A stretch of DNA of 64,000 nt from Dastarcus helophoroides (GCA_028583605.1 CM053328.1:10466782-10530781), one strand, 5' to 3'. Shown: positions 42,201 to 53,460, counted from the first letter of the stretch. Translations and numbers: made by a program. The notes: generated by a model from the letters alone, not told the origin.

Positions 42201-42750
42201 TCAGTTAAATATAACTTTTCTTTTAACTGCTCAAACCGGTGACGAAGGAGGGGGGGGGGAAGCGTCCTAAGCTGCCCTATTATAGCTACGCTTATGTTAA
42301 AACTACTTCCACAAAGACAAGGGCCTCACAAAGATTTATCCGCCCGGGACCTCGCAATGGCCAAGACCGTTCCTGCGTAGTCAATAGCAGTGGCGGACTA
42401 ACAGGGGGGCAGAAAATACCTCCGCTTTCCCCTGATCAAATCCTAAATAACCCTGATATTATTATATTACTTTAAAGAAATATTCACATTTTTCAGATGT
42501 GAGTCAATTCTCTTAAGAATGTGTCAATGAATGAAACCCTTAAATAATTGGTCACTCCAGCCTCCAGCACCAGGCAAAATAAAACCTGTTTTATGACTGG
42601 GTAAATGGCAAGTCTGGCATTACAATTGTTGTTTGAATTAGCTAGAATATTGGCTAAATATATCGTTGTATTTGTCTTTAACTGAATTCAATTAAACATC
42701 CCCAAAAGTTTATTCCTCATGGTGGACTTTTATTGGTCGGAAACATTATG

Positions 42751-42920
42751 TTTATTAATTTAATTTAAAATTTCTACGACCCAGTTTGGAAATATTTAAA
42801 TTTTTATTAATGTTTGTTGACAATATGCAAAAACTGTTTTCGAATATTGTCAACAAAGATTAATAAAAATTTAAATATTTCCAAACTGGATCGTAGAAAT
42901 TTTAAATAAAATTAAATAAA
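42751..42920. repeat. Hairpin element with about 75-base arms
   Basis: 42751-42825 and 42844-42920 are reverse complements with only a few differences, e.g. 'ccagtttggaaatatttaaa' against its complement, around an 18-base loop. A single arm of the same family, in the same orientation as the left arm, lies at about 62640-62725. Confidence 0.85.
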
Positions 42921-43389
42921 TCCAACAATGAACCGGTGGAAAAGAATTATGGATGCATATTTTCTGATAAACTTTTTGTAAATGAATTTAATTGATATAT
43001 AATTAATTTAAACTCGAAATCTCAACTTTTTCCTTAAAATTTGTAGTTTATGTAAATTCGTTTTTTAAGTCTTTGTTGACTTTAATTAATTTATTTATAA
43101 AAATCATTATTTTTTTGAAATTATTTTTTATTGTTTACAGAATTTTTGGAATTTCAGAATGTATATGTTTTCAAACCGGCTTGAGTTGTGTTTAAGAAAG
43201 AAGCTGTGCGTATTATTTTTTTCGCCCTTATTATTAAAGACAACTCTTATAATACCATAATACTGCAATAATAGTTATTAAATCAAACATTTTTTTGGTC
43301 CCATTTTATCTTTGGTGTAGAAAGTCATGACTCATCCTAATTAACGCTAACTGACAACATAAGCGCTGCAAAAAAATTAAATTAGGAAA

Positions 43390-44640
43390 ACTTGGCAATT
43401 GCCTTTTTTTTTAAATTTGTTTTCCAACTATTCAAAATTTAGACTTTTTTTAAACATTTTGATTTTTTTTTGAAAATTTAACTTTTTATGAAAATGAAAT
43501 GAAAATTTCCACTTTTTTCAAAATTTTGACATCTTTGAAATTTTCAACTATTCAAAATTTCGACTTTTTTAAAAATCACGAATTTTTCTAAAATTTCGAC
43601 CTTTTTAAAAAAGTCAACTTTTTTTGAAGATAACTTTTTCCAAAAATTGACTGAAATTTCGACTTTTTAAATTTTATACTTTTTCCAAAAATTGTTCGAT
43701 TTTCTTTGAATATTTCGGCTTTTGATAATTTTTAATGTTATTCAAAATTTTCGAATTACTTAGTTTTGTTTTTAAAAATTTTTAATTTTTTTAAAGAACT
43801 GCACTGCACCAGTTTTTTCAATTTTGATATTTTTTTGAAAATTGATATTTTTCCAAATTTCGTCTATTTTAAACATTTTCCTTTTTGCAGTTTTTGACGT
43901 CAATATTGTGACTATTATATCACGATTTGTTTGCATAATTTCGACTTTTTGTGAATAATTTCGACTTTTTTTTGAAGATTTATTTTTTTTGAAAATTTTA
44001 CTTTTTTTGAAAATTTTTACATTTTTCAAAATTTCAGCTTTTTTCAAAATTATCAATTTTTATTAAATTCCAACTTTATGACAATTTTGACATTTCACTA
44101 GTGTTTTAAATTATCATTATTTTCAAATTTTTCGCTTTTCTAATTTTCATTTTTTTATTATTTCAGAATATTTAAAAAATTTCGACCATTTTTCAAATGA
44201 ATCTATTTTTCAAAGTTTAGATTTTTTTAGAAATTTAAAATTTCTTCAAAATTTTACCAATTATCTTAAACATTTCGTTTTTTCATTCAATTTCAATTTT
44301 TTTTTAATCTAATGAATTGTTCTGAAAATTCCTCCTTTTTTCAAACTTTTAACATTTTTCTCAAAATTTTGACTTTATTTCCCAATGTTGAAATTTTGCC
44401 TTTTTTAAAACTTTCTCAGCAAAAAGTCGAATACTCGAAATTTTATCAAAATTTTAAGTTTATCTAACATTTGGATTTTTAAACAGTTTTTATAAATTTC
44501 GAATTCTCAAAATCTTAGCTTTTTACTAGAAATTTCGCGTTAAAATTTGAATATTATTTCGATTTTTTCAAGTCTCACAAAAAGCGAACTTTTTTCTCAA
44601 AACAAAGTGTTTTCGTGTTAAAATTAGAATTTTATTTCGG
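43390..44640. repeat. AT-rich short-period array, block VIII (T-rich on +)
   Basis: Units are the reverse complement of those in block I ('aaaatttcgactttttt'). The array sits in the loop of the inverted repeat inside the hAT element, so array sequence has been carried into or captured by a transposon. Confidence 0.75.
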
Positions 44641-45799
44641 GTATATTTCTAAGACTCATAATTAACAAGAAAAACAGATATTGGTCAATTTGAACATTAC
44701 TTTTTTCCCAACTACAAATATCTATAAATATTTTCCATTGTAAAATTTGTGCATCTTGATGGCAATAAATACTCTCAGTTCAAATACAACTTTTAGAAAA
44801 GGAATACCCTTCCAGTAATTTTATCATTTTACCCAAACATCTGTTTTTACTTAGAAAGTAAGATAAATAAACAATTGGCCTGCATCACAATAGCAGACAA
44901 AACTTCAAAAGGGGCTGGGCGAGTCATAACAGTAATTATTATTAAATTGCTTTTCGTTGAAATTTATGCTTCAAGTTTGTTATTATGATTAATTATACTC
45001 TTTTATGAAGTACATATTTCTGCTTAAATTCATTAGAAATACAGCTGTACTTGGAAACACCAATAGAGCAATACAAAGGGATAAATAGGCAGTACACTTT
45101 TTGAAAATAGTCCAAATCAAAAACAAACAAACGAAATTAAAATTAAGGCAAAGACGCATGAAAAACGCTGAAAAATGTAAAAAAGTAGGACATGACATAA
45201 AATCCGGTCTCTAGTAATTATTACGGTAGTATTATGGTATTATCCAAGCTGTCTTTAATATTAAAGTCAGAAAAAAATAATACGCAACATCCAAAACTTA
45301 GGGCCGGTTTAAAAAAATATATAATGCTGAAATGCCAAAAATTCTGTCTAAACAATAAAAAATATTTTCGAAAAAGTAATAATTTTTATATATAAATTAA
45401 TTAAAAAGTCAACAAAAACTTAAAAAACGAATTTACATAAACTACAAATTTTAAGGAAAAAGTCGAGATTCCGAGATTAAATTAATTATATCAATTAAAT
45501 TAATTTAACAAAAAGTTTATGAAAAATTTTAAGAAATACGCATACATAATCTTTTTACACTAGTTTATTGTATTAACTAATATTTAAATTTGTTTTAAAT
45601 TCTTTTAGAAACCTTAAGTTGAATTCAGTTAAAGAAAAATATAACGATTTGTTTATTCCAACAAGAGCATTTTGGCTAATTCAAGCAACAATGCTAATGT
45701 AGGACTTGCCATCTACCCAGTCATAAAACAGGTTTTATTTTGCCTGAAGGCTGAAGTGACCCATTACTTAAGAGTTCAAACGATTTCAAAATACTACCC

Positions 45800-46950
45800 C
45801 ACCAGCCGCTCATCACTGACGGCTGTCGGAACCTGCAATTACCGTGTCCCTCTATTGGTGAAAAGATTAAACAAAAGGATGCAGAGGACCGGGGATAAGA
45901 TCAAGTGGACGCAAAGACCATAATTGATTTTGGTGGATGCGTCCTGAAGCAGAGCTCCTAAGCGTCCAAAAATGGCGTACGCTTTTACTCCATAGCTTCC
46001 GCCATCTGTACTATATTCAATCAACGGTACCTACATAATTTTATCAAAATCAAAACACTACGGCCATCAAGACTTTTTACGCGGTACTAATATTCTTTTA
46101 ACTTTGCTGAACGCGTCCAAAACGCTGTGGGAATTCCCGTCTTTGTAGCGGGTACTTCCCCAGGAATCCCTGAATGAATGAAGTACAAATAATTCACTCT
46201 TGTACGCCTACATTTACATTCTATTTACGTCAAAAAATAAACATTGGCCCCATTTAAAATATATTAAATTTCATTACTTTGATATTTAATAGTTTATTAG
46301 TGTGTTATGATATTTTCGCGAACGGATAAGCCTTTTTTCAAATTGTAAAGTAATAAACGCGATCTTATCCGTTCAAAGTAATATCATTAAAAAGTGTAAT
46401 AGTGTTTTTGATTTTTGTTGCGGTATAAAAGTAAAAAAGTTCAGAATTGAGTTAGTGCATTTTCGAGTATTTGGAAAAAGTAAGTAATTCTTCGCATAAT
46501 TTAGCCTAGAAATTATAATTGTAGTTTCTAGTCAATATGCACTTACGAGTACATTGCTTCAGTTCTTGCATTTCGCGAGTAGTGTTTATTTTATTTGTAG
46601 TGCACGTTTATTAGGGAATAGAACACCCGTTTATCAAAATATTATTCTAAGGATGTTTCCAATTTATGTCTGTTTCTAGAAGTTAAGCTAAATAGTCTAC
46701 CTATTTCGATCGCTGCTCATGACATCGTTAATTTACGGCCAGTAATAAGAAAGGGCATTTGTAAAATGCATGAGCTGCATTTGGCACTTGTAGCGATTGT
46801 AAAAAAATTGAGGGAATTTAAAGATATATATGTTCTTTTAACCAACACATAAAATATTGTTTTTTATGCAAATAATAATTTTTTAGTCTATGTAATTTAG
46901 CTATCTTTTATAAAAGTTTCTTATTTTTCTCAATTATTTTTAGTGAACAG
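45800..46950. other. hAT interior upstream of the transposase
   Basis: 45800-46180 is GC-richer with a short open frame (45672-45923) that I cannot identify. At 46330-46375 'aacggataag' and 'cttatccgttc' form an inverted pair that could be a transposase-binding or promoter site (inference). No gene is recognised. Confidence 0.4.
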
Positions 46951-49497
46951 GATTTAACCATCTGGCTCTCAGAAAAGGAAGCTAAAAAAAGGGAAGACTG
47001 AAGAATGCAAAATCGCTTGCTGGATCTTTATCCAAATATCTTTCCGAATTCTGAAGCGAAGAAAAGTGGCGTTGCCGAAGAAATTAATCAAACTGTTGAA
47101 TCGGGATCTAATATACAAATCATTGATATTGAAACAGCAAACATAGCTGAAAAGTCTATTAAATATGATATTAATAAAAACTCCGACGTGACTGACACTG
47201 AAATACAGGACTAAAAAAGTAATAAATTAAAGAAAAATACTGAGGAAGCCGAAGAATACGTTGCTTTTAAGTTAGAGGTTCTTATCATCCAATGATGCTG
47301 CACATTAGCCCATACCTGTGCCAGAGCATATCAAAATTTCGATTATCAAAAAGGGCTGTGAAATATTTCAAAACAAGGACGGACCTTTTGAATCTGTAGA
47401 AAGAACAGGTAAAAGAACTAAGGGAACATATCGTTGTTTAACTTTGCCGTGGTTTTACTCACATTTAAACGAGACTAAATATTTAAGGAAGTGGATGCTA
47501 TACTCTCCATCAACAAAGAAATTATATTGTTGCTGCTGCCTGGTTATTTGCATCAAGGGTGACCAGCACACTAATAAATTTGTGTCTGGTTTTTGTCAAT
47601 GGCGGAAATTAAATCCAAGAATATCACAGCATGAATCGTCTCATGAACATCTATCAAACTTAGAAAAATGGAAAACGTTGACAATGGGTTTGCAACTTAA
47701 TAAAATTATTGATAAAGATAATTTGAAGATTATTAACGATGAAACTAAGAAATGGAGAAACATTTTACATCGCCTTTTAGATGTAACGCTATTCTTAGCC
47801 CCAACAAAATCCTACCATCCCAGGCCACCGTGAAGATATTTCTTCGGAAAATAGGGGAAATTTTCTAGAATTAGTACAACTGTTAGCGAACTATGATCCG
47901 ATGTTGAAAGAGCATTGCTTAAAACTAGAAGAGGACTGCTAGTGGGTTAAAGAGAGTACCATCTTATTTGTCAAAAGGAATACAGAATGAATTTATTCAA
48001 TGTTTGGGTGATCATGTAAGGCAAAAAATTATTGCAGATATTAAAAAGGCCAAGTATTACGGAATCATTTTTGACAACACTCCTGACGAAATTAAAGTAG
48101 ACCAAATGAGTCAAATCATTAGATTCGTTCATATAGAGAATGACATTGTGGAAGTACGAGAATCTTTCTTGGGTTTTTTTAATGTCTGGAAAAGCTGCTG
48201 AGGATATGTCAAAAAACATTCAGCAACAGCTGGAAACAGATGGACTCGATATTGCGTTGTGCAGGGCTCAAGGTTATGACAATGCCGCGTCAATGTCATG
48301 TGTCCATGGAGGGGTGCAACGAAAAAACCGAGAAATAAATCCAAAGGCATTGTTCAGTCCTTGTTCTAATCATTCCTTGAGTCTTTGTGGAGTTCATGCA
48401 TTTGCATGCGTTCCTTCCAGTGTCACGTGTTTTGGAACAGTAGAGAAATTATATTCGTTCTTTTTGTCATCTACACAGGATGGCAATTTCTGAAAGAGAA
48501 AACTGGAAAAAAATTAAAACGTTTATCGGATACTCGCTGGAGCGCTCATTACGAGTCAGTAAATGTTGTAAAAGAAAACACAGAGACAATTGTTAGTAGT
48601 TTGGAACATTTTCAAGATCCAACAAAAGCAAATCTAGATACAAGATCAGGAGCAAGTCTGCTCCTGCTGGCTGTTTGTGATTTTACCTTTCTAACCTATA
48701 TACAATTCTGACTTTCTATACTGGAGGAAGTAAATTTAGTTCAACAATATTTGCAGTCTCCAAAAATGACTCTAAATACAGGAATCACCAAACTAAACGC
48801 CTTGAATGAGTATTTAGTGACCGAAAGAACCACGATTGTAGAGAATGCTGCAACTTTTGGCATAAAAAATGCAATGACATGGACATCAACATCGAGAAAC
48901 GAGGAAGAAGGAAGGTAAAAAGAACGATGCGGGGTGAATCAGCTCATGATGCTGGATTATCAATTCAAGAAGAATTACGTCGGTCAATGTATGAATGCAT
49001 AGACCGATTTATACAAGAATTGTCGACCCGATGCGGGGCCATGAAACAAATCAATAATATTTTCCAAATTATTGAAACAAAGTTTATGCTAGAAGCTTCA
49101 GATGACGCTCTGGCTGTAGCAGTTGACAAGCTGATACAAATGTATGGTGAATTTGACAAGGAGCAAGTTTTCCAAGAAATAAAAGGGTACCGCAGGCATG
49201 TAAAAGCCACCGATACGAGTATGGCAAATGGAGAGCCCAATAAATCTTTCAATTTATAATAAAATGGAACTTCAGTGAATCGTTACCCGGTATATCGCTT
49301 ATACTTCAATACTTCTTGACCATTTGCATCTCGGTTGCATCATGCGAGAGGAGTTTTTCAAAACTTAAACTACAATGGGTCAAGAGCGACTGGTTAATCT
49401 AACCGTGCTTTCAATAGAAAGACAAATTTCAAAAGAAATCGATTTCACAGAAGTTATTGAGGAGTTCAGTAAATTGAAGGCACGAAAACATATATAA
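46950..49497 (+). pseudogene. Degenerate hAT transposase (ZMYM1/DUF4371-like)
   Basis: Coding fragments in order are 47005-47214, 47318-47833, 47815-47942, 47968-48201, 48140-48493, 48500-48711, 48879-49259 and about 49300-49497, in shifting frames. The first part has a TTF-type Cys segment ('KLYCCCCLVI'). Then come a DUF4371-like core ('YGIIFDNTPDE', 'CRAQGYDNAASMS', 'DTRWSAHYESV') and the C-terminal hAT dimerisation motif 'ASCERSFSKLKL' with 'LTVLSIERQISKEIDF'. Breaks include an in-frame TAG at 47306-47308, shifts near 47810, 47945, 48190, 48490 and 48880, and further stops. It cannot make a full transposase. Similar genes are sometimes labelled zinc finger MYM-type 1. Confidence 0.88.
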
Positions 49498-49818
49498 CAC
49501 GCTACAAAAAATAAAAAATCTATCTTCGATTTATTTTATCCAATTTTTTTTTTGTCGATAGATTCGTATTTTATTTTCCTCATCCATATCCATTCCATAT
49601 TGTAAGTATGTATGTATGTTTATTAAGCCTAAATAATTTAAGTTGAATTTAAATTTCACTTGCCAGATTTTGACGAAATCAACATAAACACTTATTTATA
49701 CATACAAATGTGAACTGAATAAAAACTTGTAAAACTACATTTTTTTTTAAAGCTGGGGGGCCTAATTCAGCTTTGCCGCCCCGGGCCCCTGACGGGCTTG
49801 TCCGCCACTGGTCAATAG

Positions 49819-50990
49819 TCAACACGCACACTAAATGAGAAAATTTTTTGTACGCACGTTATATATTTGAAAAATTCTACTTTTTCTTATTTTTTGTAAT
49901 ATAACTTCACAGCCTAAACATAAAACCTTTAAAACATATGCATTTACAGCATGCACTGACTAAAAATACTTCGTATTTCATAATTTTTAGGAATAAAATT
50001 TTCTAAAGAAATTATAAATATTGTGTGGAATTTTATTACACTTATCTCAGAATACTAATAGATAAACAACAATAAATTTCATGTATAACGTCACAATTAT
50101 GTCACAATTATTACGCTAAACTTTTTAATTTTATGCATCTTTGAGCATGTAAATCGTGTAATTAATTTAAAGCACTTAAATGTTAATAGTAAAGAAATTT
50201 TATGACATTTTATCGCAAAAACACTCAGGTTGGGATTTACAATTTTAAAATGGTTACTAATAGATTGGTCCTGCAACATGTCGCACCTTTATTCATTTAT
50301 CGCATTTTGCAGGTAAGTTCATGTTCATTGCTCATACTGGTAGATTAGGTAAAAATTATGAAAAAATACAAATTTTAAAAATTTAGGCTATTTTCTCCAA
50401 ATTCGGGTTTTTCCACAAATTTCTACTTTATTTATTTTGTCAAAATTACGTCGAAATATTAATAAAAGAAACAAACTTCCTGAAAAAAGTTTTTTTATTT
50501 AGAAATTGGAAATTCCAACTTTGAATTTCTACATTATGTCAAAATTTAAAAAGAATAAAAATTTATAGAAAAATATTTTTACCAGTTCCGACTTTCTTTT
50601 AAATTTTGGCTCATTAATCAAACGAAAATATTCAAATGCTGACTTTTGTCTTGGTTTTCAATTTTTCAATTAAATTTAAGTCACGCTTGCCACATAATTG
50701 GGAGAGATTTTTTATTCAAAGAGTGACTTAATCTTTTTCTGTCTATTTTTTCATGGCAAAGGGTGCAATGCACCTCGCGCATGTGGAAAAATAAACATTC
50801 TTTACATCCCACTAGCTTCCATGGGGAACACGGTATCTAACTATACCACATGAATAAATGTTTCAAAATTTTTAAAAAATTAGCTAAAATTTGAATATTA
50901 CAGTCAACATTATTAAAGCCTATTTCTTTATAAAAATTTAAATAACGAAAAGTTAAGTAAATGATGAAGAAAAAAAAATAAATATCAGTA
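49819..50990. other. Intergenic region before the asparaginase gene
   Basis: AT-rich, with thin array-like pieces at 50350-50640. The promoter of the asparaginase gene should lie in the last few hundred bases, but I see no clear core element. No gene recognised. Confidence 0.45.
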
Positions 50991-51240
50991 ATGAAGATTA
51001 CAAAAAAATCAGTTCTATTTTTCAGTTACATTTCATTGGTGTCAGCTAACTCTCCCGTACCAATTATCCTAGTGCACAGCGGAGCAGGAGAAATGGGAGA
51101 CTCAAAAGTCCAAGGAAAAATAAATGGGGTTAAAGCCGCTGCGGTAGCAGGCTACAACGCTATGGTGAGTGGCGGTAGCGCCGTAGATGCCGTAGAAGCT
51201 GCAATTAACGTAATGGAAGACGACGAAGCCATGAACACAG
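50991..51240 (+). CDS. Asparaginase exon 1 (residues 1-84)
   Basis: The start ATG is preceded by in-frame stops. Signal peptide M-K-I-T-K-K then a hydrophobic run ending V-S-A-N. It contains the HSGAGE turn and the helix '[19 protein letters not shown]'. Donor ACAG|GTATAT, phase 1. Confidence 0.92.
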
Positions 51241-52700
51241 GTATATCAATTTTACCAAATTGCTTTTAAATGAAAATTCATCTATCCAAAAGGCAGAGGA
51301 TCCGTTCTGAATATGGATGGGGAAGTCGAAATGGATGCCAGCATAATGTCGGGGAAAGATCTCTCCGCCGGCGCTGTAACAGCTATTAAAAATGTAGCTC
51401 ACCCTGTTAGGTTAATTTTTTCATCAGGAGGTTATTCAGAAAATAATAATAAAATATTTTAGTGTCGCACGACTAGTCATGGAGAATACCAAGCATGTCT
51501 TACTAGTCGGTGAAGGAGCGAATAGATTTGCGGATTCCATGAATGTAACCAGATTACGTCCAGGAGCTCTCGTTACTCAAGAAGCCATCGACGCTTTGGA
51601 ATACGTTAAAAAACATCCAGAGGCCTTATATGGAACCGAGGTGATATCAGAGGTCAGATATGTTGATGTTTTAATTTTGTTTTTATCTAAATTTTCCAAA
51701 GGCTCGGTGGCCCAAATAATACAAAACTTGGCACCTGTCTCAGGGAGCTATGTTTCGAATCTCGCTCGTGTCATCTATTTTTAAGAAGCAGTCTGGTCCA
51801 AAAACCAACTCAACTAAATCAGCATTAGCTATTCGGGTGTAACTCGAGGCTCCTAGCTTCAGGACCGGCTTAGACTTGATGAAGCCCTAAGCTACTTTAG
51901 CTATGGAGCCAGTGTTGCCTCAAGAATGTCTAATCACCTATATTTCCTTAAGTGTTTTTTTTATCGACGACAAAAAAGTCCGCGACCCTATTCGAGAGCC
52001 TCCCAAGATGGTAGAGGCCGTAAGCTTGTAAAGCTTATACGTAAAGCCAATACTGACTATCCTTCATGAATACCATTTGACCAAAGTACAGCCGCCGATC
52101 AAACGCTGAAAAAAGGGAGCTTACATTATTATTAATCTAGGTTTCAGGAGGTGTCGGGACAGTTGGAGCTGTAGCTTTGGATCCTAAGGGTCATTTAGCC
52201 GCGGCCACTTCAACGGGTGGTCTCAACGGGAAAATGCCAGGAAGAGGTAGCGATTCTTCAGCCATAGGAAGCGGCACTTACGCTGATAATAACATAGGAG
52301 CAGCATCTGCAACAGGTTAAAAACTGGAGTCTATTATAAAAAAATCTATTAAAGGTAGGTTTTGATCTAGGTAACGGCGAAAGTATTATAAAAGTCGCCC
52401 TTACGCATTCTATTATGAATGCGATGGAGCTTGGCATGGACCCAATGAATGCAACGAATTTGATGTTAAGAAAAATGTACAATAGATTAGCTCAAACCGC
52501 AGGTGAGATAAGAAGTTTGGAAGGTGGAGTATTGAAAAATGGGACTTAAACATATTTTTGCAGGTGTCATTACTCTAAACAAATGGGGAGAAGTTGGTGT
52601 GGGATTTACTGCCTCGAGAATGGGTTGGGCTTACATTCGAGGAAATGAAGTATGTTATGGCATAAATCAGGGGGAGAAAGTTTGTGAAGAAATTAAATAA
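50991..52700 (+). CDS. Isoaspartyl peptidase/L-asparaginase, ASRGL1-type, with signal peptide
   Basis: The product is an N-terminal-nucleophile hydrolase that hydrolyses isoaspartyl dipeptides and L-asparagine after self-cleavage. Six exons in phase: 50991-51240, 51293-51410, 51463-51652, 52141-52315, 52371-52502 and 52564-52700, giving 333 residues. Residues about 7-19 form a hydrophobic signal core. The fold starts with '[12 protein letters not shown]'. Cleavage should occur before Thr193 in G-T-V-G-A-V-A. Arg221, Asp224, Thr244 and Gly245 occupy the substrate-contact positions at the same spacing as in human ASRGL1 (28, 31, 51 and 52 residues after the Thr). Length is near the family's 308-330 plus the signal peptide. 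'ATSTGG' and 'GNGES' argue for ASRGL1 over lysosomal aspartylglucosaminidase. All key residues are present, so it looks functional. Secretion is inference. Confidence 0.93.
51293..51410 (+). CDS. Asparaginase exon 2 (residues 84-123)
   Basis: The acceptor is ATCCAAAAG at 51292, which gives G-R-G-S-V-L as expected after N-T. The alternative AG at 51298 would drop two conserved residues. It contains '[10 protein letters not shown]'. Donor GTTAG|GTTAAT, phase 2. The intron before it is 52 bases. Confidence 0.88.
51463..51652 (+). CDS. Asparaginase exon 3 (residues 123-186)
   Basis: Acceptor AAAATATTTTAG after a 52-base intron. It contains '[20 protein letters not shown]', the conserved helix and strand before the linker. 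The chosen donor TCAGAG|GTCAGA keeps phase 0; the nearby GAG|GTGATA would remove three residues. Confidence 0.82.
51700..52090 (+). mobile_element. tRNA-derived SINE-like insertion in asparaginase intron 3
   Basis: The segment starts ggctcggtggcccaaataat, with a polymerase III A-box-like TGGCCCAAATA near 51708, and has a B-box-like TGTTTCGAATC at 51751, 33 bases apart as in tRNAs. The following 300 bases are GC-richer than the flanks and carry no open frame. It is the only reason this intron is 488 bases when the others are about 50-60. The 3' boundary is approximate. Confidence 0.55.
52141..52315 (+). CDS. Asparaginase exon 4 (residues 187-245), catalytic exon
   Basis: Acceptor TTAATCTAG, donor ACAG|GTTAAA. 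It contains the self-cleavage and nucleophile site [10 protein letters not shown] (Thr193), '[11 protein letters not shown]', Arg221, Asp224 and '[15 protein letters not shown]'. Confidence 0.94.
52371..52502 (+). CDS. Asparaginase exon 5 (residues 245-289)
   Basis: Acceptor TTTGATCTAG, donor GCAG|GTGAGA. It begins G-N-G-E-S, the conserved turn after the oxyanion glycine, then two helices ('[18 protein letters not shown]'). Confidence 0.92.
52564..52700 (+). CDS. Asparaginase terminal exon 6 (residues 289-333)
   Basis: Acceptor TATTTTTGCAG. It encodes the last strands ('[20 protein letters not shown]') and ends with K before TAA at 52698-52700. The C-terminus is a few residues shorter than in many relatives and includes an extra Cys near the end. 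Confidence 0.92.
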
Positions 52701-52745
52701 CATTCCGCCAGTTTCAAACTAATTTTTTTTATTTATCATGTTTTT

Positions 52746-52751
52746 AATAAA
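52746..52751 (+). terminator. Asparaginase poly(A) signal AATAAA
   Basis: AATAAA starts 46 bases after the stop codon, giving a short 3' UTR like that of UBR3. Confidence 0.75.
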
Positions 52752-52799
52752 CCCAAAGTAAAACGAATTTCTCTTTTATGATTTATTCATTTAAGGGCT

Positions 52800-53460
52800 T
52801 ACCCGTAGGCATCAGATCACAGGAAAACCAGGACTAACAATAAATTGATTTATTTATTTCAAAAGACAATTACGATTCTTCAAGTCCCATAAAAAAATAA
52901 ACGAATAGAAGTTAAAGCGGACAGACACGCAGCACATGAGTACACAAAAAACGTGACCTTGTACACCCTGCAATACATATGTCGGGCCCCCCTCTCAGCG
53001 CCGCCTGCTATGACAAAAGTCAAAAAATCCGGATCAGTGTATCCAACTCAATAGGAACTCTCATTAGCGTAGGCAGGAGATACTTCAGGAGAGACAAAGT
53101 TCATGAAAAAAAATTGGTCGCCAAAAAAAAGTAGTTCGTAAGAAATCTCGCGGCTGTAATTCTACTAGATGTCTAAAATTTCCAAAAAAAAAACCTCAAA
53201 TTTTATGAAAAAAGTGAAATTTCCAAAAATACTTTTCTAGGATTTTTTACTATTTACCTAAATTTTGACACACCTAATCTTTAAATTTTGAGAAAAAAGA
53301 CTAGGTTTCAAGAAATACTTTCTCGAAATTTTTAATTGTTTTTTATTAACATTTTGACCTATTGTTACGAAAATAAATGAAATTTGTGAAGAAATTTGAA
53401 ATTTCTAGACGAGTCGAAATTTTGAAAAAATATTTTTCTTATTATTTGCACCATTTTATT
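52800..53460. other. Intergenic sequence, possible repeat debris
   Basis: 52800-53050 is moderately GC-rich ('tgtcgggcccccctctcagc') and could be the 3' end of a dispersed element, but I cannot name it. From 53160 to 53440 thin array-like units occur. No gene. Confidence 0.4.

Larger units (their letters stand above)
42520..45800. repeat. Long inverted repeat nested in the hAT element
   Basis: The left arm (about 42520-43290) and right arm (about 45210-45800) are imperfect reverse complements. Shared runs include 'aggcaaaataaaacctgttt', 'cctgttttatgactgggta', 'ttgtagtttatgtaaattcg' and 'taataccataatac'. The left arm is longer because it contains the hairpin at 42751-42920, which the right arm lacks. 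The roughly 1.9-kb loop is mostly T-rich array. It could be a foldback element or two copies inserted head to head. Confidence 0.75.
42388..49810 (+). mobile_element. hAT-superfamily DNA transposon, 7423 bases, inactive
   Basis: The left end begins CAGTGGCGGACTAACAGGGG and the right end, reverse-complemented, begins CAGTGGCGGACAAGCCCGTC. A perfect 8-base target duplication GTCAATAG flanks it (42380-42387 and 49811-49818), the size hAT elements make. The right third holds a degenerate transposase. The left half holds a pair of inverted arms around an AT-rich array, probably later insertions, which explains the unusual length. The intact duplication and visible ends suggest insertion is not very old, but the transposase has many breaks. 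Confidence 0.9.

Noticed and set aside
45672..45923. 83-codon plus-strand frame
   Set aside because: It begins inside the right arm of an inverted repeat within the hAT element and has no recognisable motif.
51700..51775. Functional tRNA gene
   Set aside because: Only the promoter boxes are tRNA-like; the acceptor and anticodon stems do not pair, so a SINE origin is more likely.
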